Shown: in pieces, positions 27,251 through 35,785 of the stretch
How the letters are laid out: each line of letters opens with the position of its first letter
Numbering within the stretch: position 1 is the first letter of the stretch
NCBI RefSeq assembly: GCF_001559865.1
Contig: NZ_LOHE01000049.1
Coordinates: 1 to 64,000 of the forward strand
DNA from: Abyssisolibacter fermentans
GTDB lineage: Bacteria; Bacillota; Clostridia; Tissierellales; MCWD3
Reading direction: 5' to 3'
DNA: 64,000 bases
Notes under the pieces: model-generated
What the model saw: only the letters and a program-made list of their open reading frames with translations
The model's database searches: none
What the model was told of the DNA's origin: nothing
Program-made: the position numbers and the translations under genes

Positions 27251-28369
27251 TTAAATTATATTAAGTAATTTGTTTTTAACACGAAAAGTATTCTCTATTA
27301 AATCAACAATTTCATCATCTGAAACATAATCTTGATCTGCTAGTTTCATGTCAAATAATTCTTCACAATTTCTTTTTAATTCTGCAAATATTTCATCATT
27401 AAATATCCCTTTCTTTAATTCTATATTTAGTTTTGTTGATGCAATCTCAGGTATTTTATTTAATCTTTTTGTAAATACAGAAATTGTTGGAGCACACGAT
27501 AGTAACTCTAATGTTTCGATACTCCTCTTATTCCACCTTAAATCTCTCCCTCCATTAGCGCAAAATATATTTGCATCTGGATGTAGTGCTTCGATAATGA
27601 TATGCGATAAAATTCCATTATATTTATAATCAATTTCATCATCTCCAAAACTGTTGACTCCATAGGGACTTGATATAATTAATAAATGAGGCTTTTCTCT
27701 CTCTACAATATCATTTACGAAAGTTCTGATAGTCTTAATCTTTTTAATTTCACTGATATCATCTCCATAAAGTGCTTTTGGATATATATTTCCTCCTAAC
27801 AGTTCTATTTGTGTATTAGATCCAATGACTGAAACTTTGTAACCTTTCTTCTTCAAAGCTCTAGCTATAAGTAACTGCATTTCAGTCTTTCCACAATCTT
27901 CTTCCATTCCAAAAACTCCAATAACTGGTATACTAATTTGATTTAATAATAATGCATTCCTAACCTCTGGAGCAAAATAATAAAATTTCAAACCCATTTC
28001 TTCAAACTTCTTTATATATTGCTCTAAATCTACATTTTGATGATTCTCAAGCAAAATCACATTTTTCTTTGCTTTTAAAATCTTATCTAGATATCTATCT
28101 ACAATATCTGTATCTCCATAATACTTTCTAAACGAACCAAGTATCACTGTATCAATTTTATCTAATTCTCTATCAAAATCACTTTTCACTATATATCCTG
28201 ATATACTTCCACCATCTATTGTTCCTGCGTCTTTTCCTATATATCCCCATGATTTAAAAGACACTACTGAATTTATTTTAAACTCTAACGATTCTCTAAA
28301 CTTAAATACATTCAACATATCTTCACTATATGGAAATAGCATAACCGCTTGTACATCCTTTAATTGCAT
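27251..28369 (-). CDS. P-loop peptide maturation system protein (TIGR04066-like)
   Basis: 372 residues. The N-terminal half (about 1-140) has a DUF1611-like Rossmann layout (LLENHQNVD). A P-loop follows (GVFGMEEDCGKTEM, about 162-175; a CGKT-type Walker A), then LLIISSPYGVNSF (about 232-244) as a Walker B-like strand. This matches clostridial 'peptide maturation system protein, TIGR04066' by memory of order and partners. It starts 14 bases after the radical SAM gene, so they are co-translated. Three broken copies of this gene lie in the SBP array. Its reaction is not known; an ATP-dependent role in handling the peptide or cofactor is inferred. Confidence 0.78.
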   Translation of the reverse strand: MQLKDVQAVMLFPYSEDMLNVFKFRESLEFKINSVVSFKSWGYIGKDAGTIDGGSISGYIVKSDFDRELDKIDTVILGSFRKYYGDTDIVDRYLDKILKAKKNVILLENHQNVDLEQYIKKFEEMGLKFYYFAPEVRNALLLNQISIPVIGVFGMEEDCGKTEMQLLIARALKKKGYKVSVIGSNTQIELLGGNIYPKALYGDDISEIKKIKTIRTFVNDIVEREKPHLLIISSPYGVNSFGDDEIDYKYNGILSHIIIEALHPDANIFCANGGRDLRWNKRSIETLELLSCAPTISVFTKRLNKIPEIASTKLNIELKKGIFNDEIFAELKRNCEELFDMKLADQDYVSDDEIVDLIENTFRVKNKLLNII

Positions 28370-28383
28370 ATCTGCACCCCTTT

Positions 28384-29859
28384 CTATTTATCAAAAGCAT
28401 ATGGATTTTTCTCTAGTATTGTTAAATAGTATGCTAAATTCTTCTTTATACTTGCTTTTACCTTTTTACAATGTTTCAATTTTTCTTCTCTTGATAGTTC
28501 TTCTTTTTTTTCTATTTGTACAGGACAATTATAACACCACAAATGTGCCCAACATTTCAAACATTCTGCTTCTGTAGAAGTGTAAAAATCCTTAATAATC
28601 TTTTCTGCTTTCTCTATCTCAATACCTTTTTCAATATCTCCTAACTTTAATGTATCAAAGTTTTCATTACATTTTTCACATATATAAAAACCTCCATCAA
28701 CAGATACATAAAGTTTGTTTGCACCTGGAATACAACACCCTGCTGGCAAAATTTTGTCTGAATAACATCTAATAACTCTTTGATTATGGAATTTATCTAT
28801 AAAATCATTAGATTCTAGCGGAATTTTTGATTTTTCTAAGTAGTTATTATTCTGATGAATTTTACTATGAATGTATCTTACATCAACGAAACGTTCTTCT
28901 ATAATATTATTAGCTATATTTTCTTCTACCTTTTTTTTGCTATATATATTAAGACTATTCCCTTGATATACCCTTGATACTCTTGTATAATTATTACTAC
29001 CTACAATACAATCCTCTGATAAGAAATCTTCTATTTTTTGAATCTTTCTGTATGGAGATAATGTAACACCAAAGCTTACACTCTCTTCATAGTACTTAGG
29101 ATACCTCTTTTTTATATCAAGTATATTTTTCTCAATCGTTTTAAAACTACCTTTGTGTGAAACTGCAAATTTTCTGTATTCATCATGATATTCTTGAGGT
29201 CCATCTAAGCTGATATAAATCAATACATTATGTTTTGCTAAATAATCTACATATTCTTTATTTAATAAAGTTCCATTTGTTATTACACTAAAAAGAATTC
29301 TTTTTCCATGGTATTCATCTAACATATACTCTATACATTGTTTAATAAAATCAAATCTTAATAAAGGCTCTCCTCCATAAAATGACAATGAAAACTTTCC
29401 TTTAGCTGAAGATTTGCTTATGCCATAGTCTATTGATTTTTTTGCTACTTCAAATGGCATATTTTTATCACTATGTACTCTATTCTCTGAATATATTCCT
29501 GAGTATGCACAGTATTCACATCGTAAGTTACAGTTTTGTGTCACTGACAAGCAAATGCATGAGATATTATTTTCCAAGTCATAATGCAATTCATTCATAA
29601 TTCCACCCAAATAAATCTTCTTAGAAAATGTAGTAAGCAGTCCTTGTTCTTCTGCTTGTTTTATTATGCTTAGAGCATGTTTAATATCACTTACTGAATA
29701 TTTATTCTTAAATATATTAATTATATCATCATCATCTTTATCCCAGTAATCTTCAATAATCTCCTTAATCAAAAAATCAATTCTCATTATCTTACCAGTA
29801 TTACCATCATACAAGTAGTTATTATTTTTTGTATTAAAAAAAACTACATTAGGTTTCAT
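28384..29859 (-). CDS. ccpM: Radical SAM/SPASM Cys-rich peptide maturase (CcpM-type)
   Basis: 491 residues. The N-terminal part (about 1-90) is a RiPP-recognition-like region (VVFFNTKNNNYLYDGNTGKI). The radical SAM cluster motif is C-N-L-R-C-E-Y-C (about 107-114), followed by SFYGGEPLLRF, and ITNGTLL. A C-terminal SPASM domain binds extra FeS clusters, with cysteines in CCIPGANKLYVSVDG, YICEKCNE, ECLKCWAHLWCYNC and the final HCKK. Such enzymes make thioether or related crosslinks at Cys in precursor peptides. The precursor gene lies 154 bases upstream. The ribosome site GGGGGAAGAAGA precedes the ATG. Assignment to the CcpM group rests on its partners and N-terminal pattern. Confidence 0.85.
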   Translation of the reverse strand: MKPNVVFFNTKNNNYLYDGNTGKIMRIDFLIKEIIEDYWDKDDDDIINIFKNKYSVSDIKHALSIIKQAEEQGLLTTFSKKIYLGGIMNELHYDLENNISCICLSVTQNCNLRCEYCAYSGIYSENRVHSDKNMPFEVAKKSIDYGISKSSAKGKFSLSFYGGEPLLRFDFIKQCIEYMLDEYHGKRILFSVITNGTLLNKEYVDYLAKHNVLIYISLDGPQEYHDEYRKFAVSHKGSFKTIEKNILDIKKRYPKYYEESVSFGVTLSPYRKIQKIEDFLSEDCIVGSNNYTRVSRVYQGNSLNIYSKKKVEENIANNIIEERFVDVRYIHSKIHQNNNYLEKSKIPLESNDFIDKFHNQRVIRCYSDKILPAGCCIPGANKLYVSVDGGFYICEKCNENFDTLKLGDIEKGIEIEKAEKIIKDFYTSTEAECLKCWAHLWCYNCPVQIEKKEELSREEKLKHCKKVKASIKKNLAYYLTILEKNPYAFDK

Positions 29860-30013
29860 ATTCTTCTTCCCCCATTTTTACTATTATGCTTATAAATATC
29901 TATTCATAATATATATATATATATCATTCTTTACAGAAACAGATTATTAAATTATTATTAAACATTCTATAGGAAGGTTATTTAGCTCATATTTAAATAT
30001 CTATAAGTTTCTA

Positions 30014-30160
30014 CTACATATCTCTTTCAGCTGCAGTTTCATCACTATTTTCAGCTGAATTAGCAAATGTACCTTCTGTACTACAAGAACATTTACATCT
30101 ACAAAGCTCATACATCAAACCTATACCAAAATCCTTTTTTAATTTGCCTAAATCTAACAT
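30014..30160 (-). CDS. Cys-rich RiPP precursor peptide, 48 residues
   Basis: A small gene between the exporter and the radical SAM maturase. Translation: start MLDLGKLKKDFG, middle ELCRCKCSCSTEG, end ETAAERDM and stop TAG. The ATG is eight bases after a strong GAGGAG site. Residues 1-19 would be the leader (Lys-rich then hydrophobic, DFGIGLMYEL); four cysteines alternate at 20, 22, 24 and 26, followed by a 22-residue Ser/Thr/Asn/Ala/acidic tail. Cysteines first and acceptor-type residues after them is the layout of sactipeptide-like crosslinking substrates, so the C-terminal half is probably the core. It resembles the clostridial Cys-rich ocin precursors, but I do not assign a named family. 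Confidence 0.85.
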   Translation of the reverse strand: MLDLGKLKKDFGIGLMYELCRCKCSCSTEGTFANSAENSDETAAERDM

Positions 30161-30251
30161 GATACCATCTCCTCATTTTTAATATTTACTTAACCTTTGT
30201 ACTCCTACTTAAACTATATACTCCTATAGAATGTTTAATTTCAAAATGAAT

Positions 30252-32006
30252 TTATATTGCTGCACTTGACTTTTTAGTATTTGATTCTTCAAAGTCTTTA
30301 GGTGTTGTTACTAACACATTTCCTGAATTGACATACATAATTTTATCAAAGTGCTGCAATAATCTGTATTTGTGAATTATCATTATCACTGTAAGTTCCT
30401 TATGGTTACTAAACATGTCTTCTATAAATTCTTCTTCAAATTGCTCTTCAATATTTGAAGTTGATTCATCTAAAAGTAATATCTCACAATCTCTCAATAA
30501 TGCCCTTGCTATTGCTAATCTTTGAAACTGTCCTCCTGATACATTACTTCCACTTAGTGTAAGCTTAGTATCTAGTCCTTTTTCTAGATTACTTACAAAA
30601 TCTTGTAGACCAACTTGTCCTAAAATTTTATAAATTTTGTCATCTGTAACTTTTTTATTTCCGAGTAGTATATTTTCTCTAATTGAGTAATTAAACATGA
30701 ATGGACTCTGAGGAATATAAGAAATCTTATTGATTAACTCAGACAAATCCATTTTAGATATATTATCTCCATCACAACTGATAGTTCCCCTGTTAGGCTT
30801 GATAAATTTCATTAACAAACTTAATATGGTTGATTTCCCAGAACCATTTTCCCCTATTAATGCAACCTTCTCCCCTGGCAATATGTCGAAGTTAATATTT
30901 TTTAAAATCTCTTTTGAATCATCATATGAAAAGCAAACGTTTTCAAAGGATATCTTAGTTTTTTCATTAAGTTCATCAGTAACATCTATGGTGTAATTAT
31001 TATTTTCACTAGTCTTGGTTTTTGAATTTTCCTGTTTATATTCTATGATTTCATAAACTCTTTCCATAGAAACTAATGAAGTTTGAAAACTTCCATTAAA
31101 CCTTGTAAGTCTCTCTACTATTGAAATAGCTCTGTTGAAATATGCTAAAAATGCGAACAATTCTCCAACTGTAAAATTCCCCTTTACTAATATATAAGCA
31201 CCTGCTAAATAAACACCAGTATACACTATCTCATACAATCTACTAGAAATCATAAAAAGTACTAAAACAATCTTATTTATTCTCATTCTTTCTCTAAAAA
31301 TATTATTCTGTACGTGTACAAATTCTCTTTCTGCCCATTTAAAGATATTTAAATATTTTACTTCTTTTATTCCCAATATCATCTCTTGAAGACATTTATT
31401 ACGAATGTCATATTGTTCTCGAATTTTCTTAGATGTCTTTTTCTGCTGTTCTGCTATTTTACCATTAGTGATTACTATTATAGGTATTGCAAAGCATGAT
31501 ATTAGAAACATTATTATATTTAACCTTGCCATTATTATTATTATTCCAAATAACGTAAGCAAACTAGTACATAGCTCAATGATTTGGCTGTCTACAAGAA
31601 TGCTAATACTCCCTATATCACCATTAATTCTTGATGCAATCTGACCGATATTGTATATTTGAAAAAATGTTAATGGAAATCTCAGTAGTTTCTTAAAAGC
31701 GTCTCTTGTAATGTTGTAGGTAAATTTATTTGATATATATGTTGATATATAGTCCTGAATAGATGAAATTAGTTCGTGTAAAAATTTCACTACAAAAATT
31801 ATTATTAAATAGTAGATAATTTTACTAAAGTTTTTATTCATCAATCCATTATCCAGTAGTTCTTTTTCTGCTAGAGGTATGTATACATTGATTACAGTTG
31901 TTATTATCATAAGTATTACTATTGCTACAATATGATTTCTAAACCTTAACATATAGTTAGAAAAATACTTAATAAGAATCTTCTCTCTATATGAAATTTT
32001 AAACAA
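30252..32006 (-). CDS. ABC exporter (fused membrane and ATPase), no peptidase domain
   Basis: 584 residues: six-helix exporter domain (about 20-310) and a C-terminal ATPase with Walker A GENGSGKST (about 383-391), Q-loop YIPQSPF, signature VSGGQFQRLAIARALL, and Walker B EILLLDES. There is no N-terminal C39 peptidase, so leader cleavage must be done elsewhere. The gene starts at TTG (32006) after AAGGACGTG; the precursor gene follows 91 bases downstream of its stop, suggesting one operon. It most likely exports the modified peptide. Its 5' flank is the very AT-rich spacer with tandem repeats. Confidence 0.85.
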   Translation of the reverse strand: MFKISYREKILIKYFSNYMLRFRNHIVAIVILMIITTVINVYIPLAEKELLDNGLMNKNFSKIIYYLIIIFVVKFLHELISSIQDYISTYISNKFTYNITRDAFKKLLRFPLTFFQIYNIGQIASRINGDIGSISILVDSQIIELCTSLLTLFGIIIIMARLNIIMFLISCFAIPIIVITNGKIAEQQKKTSKKIREQYDIRNKCLQEMILGIKEVKYLNIFKWAEREFVHVQNNIFRERMRINKIVLVLFMISSRLYEIVYTGVYLAGAYILVKGNFTVGELFAFLAYFNRAISIVERLTRFNGSFQTSLVSMERVYEIIEYKQENSKTKTSENNNYTIDVTDELNEKTKISFENVCFSYDDSKEILKNINFDILPGEKVALIGENGSGKSTILSLLMKFIKPNRGTISCDGDNISKMDLSELINKISYIPQSPFMFNYSIRENILLGNKKVTDDKIYKILGQVGLQDFVSNLEKGLDTKLTLSGSNVSGGQFQRLAIARALLRDCEILLLDESTSNIEEQFEEEFIEDMFSNHKELTVIMIIHKYRLLQHFDKIMYVNSGNVLVTTPKDFEESNTKKSSAAI

Positions 32007-32174
32007 ACTATCACGTCCTTATATATAACTGATTCTTTTTTAGTAAATTCTATTTATTTCCATTTTAATGTTATTTTTTTGCATTAAAAGTATAATATTA
32101 TTTCTTTTGTCAATTTATATTATAACACTTTTTTATTTTTTTTCAAATTATTTTTAATTTTATTATTTTATTTA

Positions 32175-32215
32175 TTATTTTCTATTATTTTCTATTATTT
32201 TCTATTATTTTCTAT
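32175..32215. repeat. Tandem decamer repeat TCTATTATTT
   Basis: Four back-to-back copies of TCTATTATTT (about 32181-32216), with looser copies on both sides (ATTTTCTATTAAT near 32226). It lies about 170-210 bases upstream of the exporter start. Copy number of such repeats can change, which would alter spacing to the promoter; whether that happens here cannot be seen. Confidence 0.7.
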
Positions 32216-32216
32216 T

Positions 32217-32720
32217 AATATTTATGGTTTTCTATTAATTTTTATTATTGTTAACCATTGGTGTGTTTAAGGTATGTAAAATAAAGTCATCCATCTCCTA
32301 AATTGAATAAAAAATCTGCAATTTAGATATTTTAACTATACAACACATCTAGAACAGATGTACTATTGCTTGTATAAGCATTCTCAATTTCTCATATGAA
32401 CTCATTAAATCTAATTAATAATATATTATTAAAATCAGATAGTACAATTTTATTTATTTTTTTGACACTTTTTCATCTATCTATCTTCTAGGTGTATATT
32501 GCTTATTTTTTATTACTATTTTTGATATATATGCTCATCTTTTTCATTTTTCTCATATATTCTCTCATCTTACTACATTATATATTATTTATTATTTTTT
32601 GTAATTTTTTTATTATTAATATTTTATTCCTTTTTTCCTATTATTTTGACATATTTTTATTAATTATTAGTTAGCAACTCAATTAATCTGTAAAATATAG
32701 TCGTCTATTTCACTATCAAA
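32217..32720. other. AT-rich spacer upstream of the RiPP operon
   Basis: Nothing coding stands out. The plus strand at 32492-32674 has an open frame of low-complexity hydrophobic residues, which I reject as a gene. The spacer is the probable promoter region for the minus-strand RiPP operon, but no clear -35/-10 pair can be singled out from the AT background. Confidence 0.5.
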
Positions 32721-32724
32721 CAAA

Positions 32725-32774
32725 AAGTCATGTAATTTTCAGGTTTTTTCAACCTAAAAACTCATGACCTTTAT
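32725..32774 (-). terminator. Terminator after the nucleotidyltransferase gene
   Basis: AAAAAGTCATGTAA and CTCATGACCTTT arms enclose the inner hairpin AGGTTTTTTCAACCT, about 45 bases beyond the stop at 32818. Probable rho-independent terminator. Confidence 0.6.
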
Positions 32775-32817
32775 AATTAAATACGTACTATTTATAGTTA
32801 TTTGATAAATATATTTA

Positions 32818-33582
32818 TCAATAACTATATTCACTCTTTATCTCATTTACCATATAATCAGCAAACCATGCTAAATGCTGTTGATTCCACTTAATTTTAT
32901 TATCGGAACTTTCGTAACCTATTAAAGCTAGTTTTATTGTATCTATATATGGATATGAAAGATTGTTAATACCCCATTTTCCTCCTTCTGCTTTAGAACA
33001 TATAGTTCCTTCTTTTAAATAGCATAATACTCTGCAAAGATTTAGAACATAATATATTGGATTATTAATAATACCTTCTGCTGCATTTTCTATATCGCCC
33101 ATAATAGATTCAACATAATATTTTTTTGGAATAGATTGAAAAACTTCTCGTATTGGCTTTCCAAACAAACAACGTCCTCTTTCTATTGTAATAACTATGT
33201 GTGCTGCTAAATCGGGGTCTGTAGAATTTCCACATATGAAATTTTCATCATTTATGTATTTATGTTTATAATAATCTGAATAGTGGAGAATAAAAGGTGT
33301 CGGGTAGATGAACTTTTTTACGTCCTTTTCAAGAATAACACTCATTTCAAATCCATTCTTCGGTATACTCTCAGATAGCTTCAATAGTACATCTATAAGT
33401 TTTCTTTTGACTTCAAAACAAATATCTTCTTTTATAATAACTAAAAAATCAATGTCACTTGAATTTATATTAAAACAATTCATGGCTAATGATCCATGAA
33501 GGTAAATTCCAACAAGCTTCTCCTCTAAAATTTCACAATAGCTAGATACTATTAAATCTAATGCTTGATTAATCCTGTACAT
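32818..33582 (-). CDS. Aminoglycoside-type nucleotidyltransferase
   Basis: A 254-residue protein with the nucleotidyltransferase fold: GSLAMNCFNINSSDIDFLVI (about 31-50) holds the GS and D-x-D metal residues. The C-terminal helical part (YYVLNLCRVLCYLKEG...SKAEGGKWG) matches the ANT(3'')/ANT(9)-type domain (DUF4111). Proteins of this group adenylate streptomycin/spectinomycin-class drugs, but distant members modify unknown substrates, so resistance is only inferred. The ATG at 33582 follows AAAGGAAATC; sixteen further upstream codons (MMVFFYYVYS...) have no ribosome site and I leave them out. Confidence 0.8.
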   Translation of the reverse strand: MYRINQALDLIVSSYCEILEEKLVGIYLHGSLAMNCFNINSSDIDFLVIIKEDICFEVKRKLIDVLLKLSESIPKNGFEMSVILEKDVKKFIYPTPFILHYSDYYKHKYINDENFICGNSTDPDLAAHIVITIERGRCLFGKPIREVFQSIPKKYYVESIMGDIENAAEGIINNPIYYVLNLCRVLCYLKEGTICSKAEGGKWGINNLSYPYIDTIKLALIGYESSDNKIKWNQQHLAWFADYMVNEIKSEYSY

Positions 33583-33718
33583 TTTGATTTCCTTTCTATA
33601 TGAGTAAACGTAGTAAAAAAACACCATCATGATTTTATTAATTCGCTTGCAAGATTTACTGTCAAAGTTATTCTCCTCTTTAATTTATGTTTAATAGTCA
33701 GATGCAAAGCGCCTTTAA

Positions 33719-34474
33719 CTATTTACACTTTCCTACAGGAGCTAAATAAACAACAAATTCATCTTCTCCATTAAGATTAAGAAGCTCATCCATTTTGTCT
33801 TGATTATAGGCTGCAATAGCACATGTTCCAAGTCCAAGAATTTCACAAGCAAGATATAGATTTTGACATACATGTCCAGCATCTAACAGCATAACTTTAT
33901 GAGCAGATACAGTGTATCTCCATTCCGATCTATATGGAACAGCAGTCCAAAGAAAAGTTACTGCACTTGTTTTAACAAATTTTTGACCTAAAGTATAATC
34001 TACTAGTTTCTCTTGTAAATTATCAACTTCATTTAAAAATATTAATTCATGATTAAGTGGTAAATAACGATATAATCCATTCTTTAAACCTTGTACTTTA
34101 TTTATTGCTAAATAAGTTTCAAAAGGATGTCTAGCTCCAGCAGAAGGAACTCTCCTACGAGTTACAACATTTTTTCCTACTTTCCCTACAACACTTTTTA
34201 CTCCTTGTGTTGTCCAAAGCAAAAACGATAATTCTTCTAGATTCATATACTCATCACTATATTTACGTCTACTAACACGTTCCTCAAAAACATCATATAC
34301 ATTTACGTTTGTAAATATTTCTTTATTCACATCTGGCAGTGTAATTATTTCTCCATTTTCATCATGAGCCTTTACTATCGGTGGTTGAGGAAGTTCTAAT
34401 TCTTGATCTGACTCCAAATCATTCACATGAAAATTTGATTTCATCCACTCACGCTGTTGTTTTACTTTATCCAT
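33719..34474 (-). CDS. SagB/ThcOx-type nitroreductase-like dehydrogenase
   Basis: 251 residues. FMN-binding nitroreductase fold with SagB-group motifs: RRKYSDEYMNLEELSFLLWT (about 68-87), PSAGARHPFETYLAI (about 109-123), AVPYRSEWRY, HVCQNLYLACEILGLGTCAI (about 197-216). Homologues oxidise azolines in thiazole/oxazole peptides, but many act elsewhere and no YcaO cyclase is present here. It is a single gene with a good site (TAGGAGGATTTATTT before ATG), transcribed toward the RiPP operon. A link with the Cys-rich peptide is possible only by proximity. Confidence 0.82.
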   Translation of the reverse strand: MDKVKQQREWMKSNFHVNDLESDQELELPQPPIVKAHDENGEIITLPDVNKEIFTNVNVYDVFEERVSRRKYSDEYMNLEELSFLLWTTQGVKSVVGKVGKNVVTRRRVPSAGARHPFETYLAINKVQGLKNGLYRYLPLNHELIFLNEVDNLQEKLVDYTLGQKFVKTSAVTFLWTAVPYRSEWRYTVSAHKVMLLDAGHVCQNLYLACEILGLGTCAIAAYNQDKMDELLNLNGEDEFVVYLAPVGKCK

Positions 34475-34592
34475 AAATAAATCCTCCTAATAAAATTTAT
34501 TTTTCAAAGTTTCAAACTCTGTAACAATTGAAAATACTATATTTTTTCAATTGTTTTGTCCTGTTCTGATCTTATATTTAAGTACAAATTCT

Positions 34593-34733
34593 TCAATTTA
34601 TTCCATCTTGCTGTAATCCATGTAGAACAGCATTTAAAGTACCTTTCAATATATCTGCTACATCCCATAAAACTGATTTTCGTTTACGTAATGTCAATTT
34701 TTCTAGTTCACGCTCCGTAATTAATAGTGTCAT
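34593..34733 (-). pseudogene. Possible remnant of a type I methyltransferase (HsdM) start
   Basis: A 46-codon frame begins at an ATG and contains LEKLTLRKRKSVLWDVADIL, then KGTLNAVLHGLQQ and stop. The phrase KSVLWDVADILKG loosely recalls the N-terminus of HsdM-type methylases (LW.AADKLRG). There is no ribosome site within 15 bases. The rest of the gene is absent, so it would be a fragment. The resemblance is short and may be chance. Confidence 0.25.
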
Positions 34734-34920
34734 TTATAAATAATTATATCAGATATAAAATATTTTTTACCTCTTAAATATAATATATATAATTTACATT
34801 ATGAGCCTAAGTAAATTTTAACAGAATCTTGTTAAAAATAAAAGTTATAAGCTTTTACGAATTACATATTAAACTTAAAAGATTATTTAATAATTTTTAT
34901 AAATTTATTTCTACAACTAA

Positions 34921-34946
34921 AAACTCATTACGAAAGCAATGAGTTT
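34921..34946 (-). terminator. Terminator after the ABC-2 permease gene
   Basis: AAACTCATT pairs with AATGAGTTT across an eight-base loop, about 40 bases beyond the stop at 34988. Confidence 0.65.
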
Positions 34947-34987
34947 CTACACAGAATTGAAAAATTAATTCTGTTTATCTATTTTTA

Positions 34988-35785
34988 TTATAAATCACTA
35001 CTTTTAAATTTCTTTACACCTAATATGTTGAAAATGACGCTATATATAACAATCAATAAAATAAGTAAAAAACTCATGCTTAATTTTTCACTATAATTTG
35101 CAGCCATTTGACTAGTTGTTGAAAATACATCATCACTGAGATTAACTAGATAATACCAAGGATTAAGATTTCTGAGATATGGAATTTTAAAAGTATTATG
35201 CAATACCAATGCTACACCAAATACAATTCCTATTACTGGTGCTGGTTTTAAATAAGCACTTAAAAATAGTGAAAACTGAACTGTTAAAATAAATGATGAA
35301 AAATAAAAAGCTAGCAACGCAATAACCAAAGACAATGTGTTATTACCTAAATAATTTCCAGAAGCTATTGCTGGATTTTGACAAACAAAAATATAGTAAA
35401 TCATAATATTTATAACACAAGCTAATAGAAAGGTTATTGTAGCAAAAGATATTGTAGCTAAACTTTTTGCAATATAAAATTTACTCCTATTTCTATACCT
35501 AGTAGTGTACAGCAATATACTACCGTTTTCTATTTCGCTAGCTAAAATTCGTGCACCAATAAACGCAAAAATCATTGGAGTTATGAATAGCATATTTGAA
35601 TTTAAAATTTGACAACACAACCAATATAATGTGCTCTGATTGCTTACTCCTGTATACCCATCTGATAGAACTGCTGCTCCGAATAACAAACCTATTGCTA
35701 CTAATGCCAGTAGTGATAGCCAATCTTTTCTCTTAATAAGTTTAATCATTTCTATTTTATAAATTGTAAATATTGATGTGTTCAT
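34988..35785 (-). CDS. ABC-2 type permease (peptide or lantibiotic exporter/immunity type)
   Basis: 265 residues, six predicted helices (about 22-42, 56-76, 104-130, 150-176, 180-195, 230-255) with the ABC-2 pattern SILLYTTRYRNRSKFYIAK in the first loop. The start overlaps the ATPase stop by four bases, so the two form one exporter. Such two-component exporters often give resistance to peptide antibiotics or export small peptides. With the two-component system upstream it likely forms a sensing-and-defence unit. Confidence 0.8.
   Translation of the reverse strand: MNTSIFTIYKIEMIKLIKRKDWLSLLALVAIGLLFGAAVLSDGYTGVSNQSTLYWLCCQILNSNMLFITPMIFAFIGARILASEIENGSILLYTTRYRNRSKFYIAKSLATISFATITFLLACVINIMIYYIFVCQNPAIASGNYLGNNTLSLVIALLAFYFSSFILTVQFSLFLSAYLKPAPVIGIVFGVALVLHNTFKIPYLRNLNPWYYLVNLSDDVFSTTSQMAANYSEKLSMSFLLILLIVIYSVIFNILGVKKFKSSDL

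Noticed and set aside
32161-32225. Possible CRISPR array
   Set aside because: Repeats are ten bases long, contiguous and without spacers; this is a simple tandem repeat.
32492-32674. Plus-strand open frame upstream of the RiPP operon
   Set aside because: Composition is low-complexity Ile/Leu/Phe from an AT-rich spacer, with no ribosome site and no family match.
34593-34733. A complete restriction-modification system
   Set aside because: Only a 46-codon possible fragment is present, with no hsdR or hsdS sequence around it.
35538-35723. Short minus-strand frame inside the ABC-2 permease
   Set aside because: Same strand but another frame in a conserved permease, no ribosome site.
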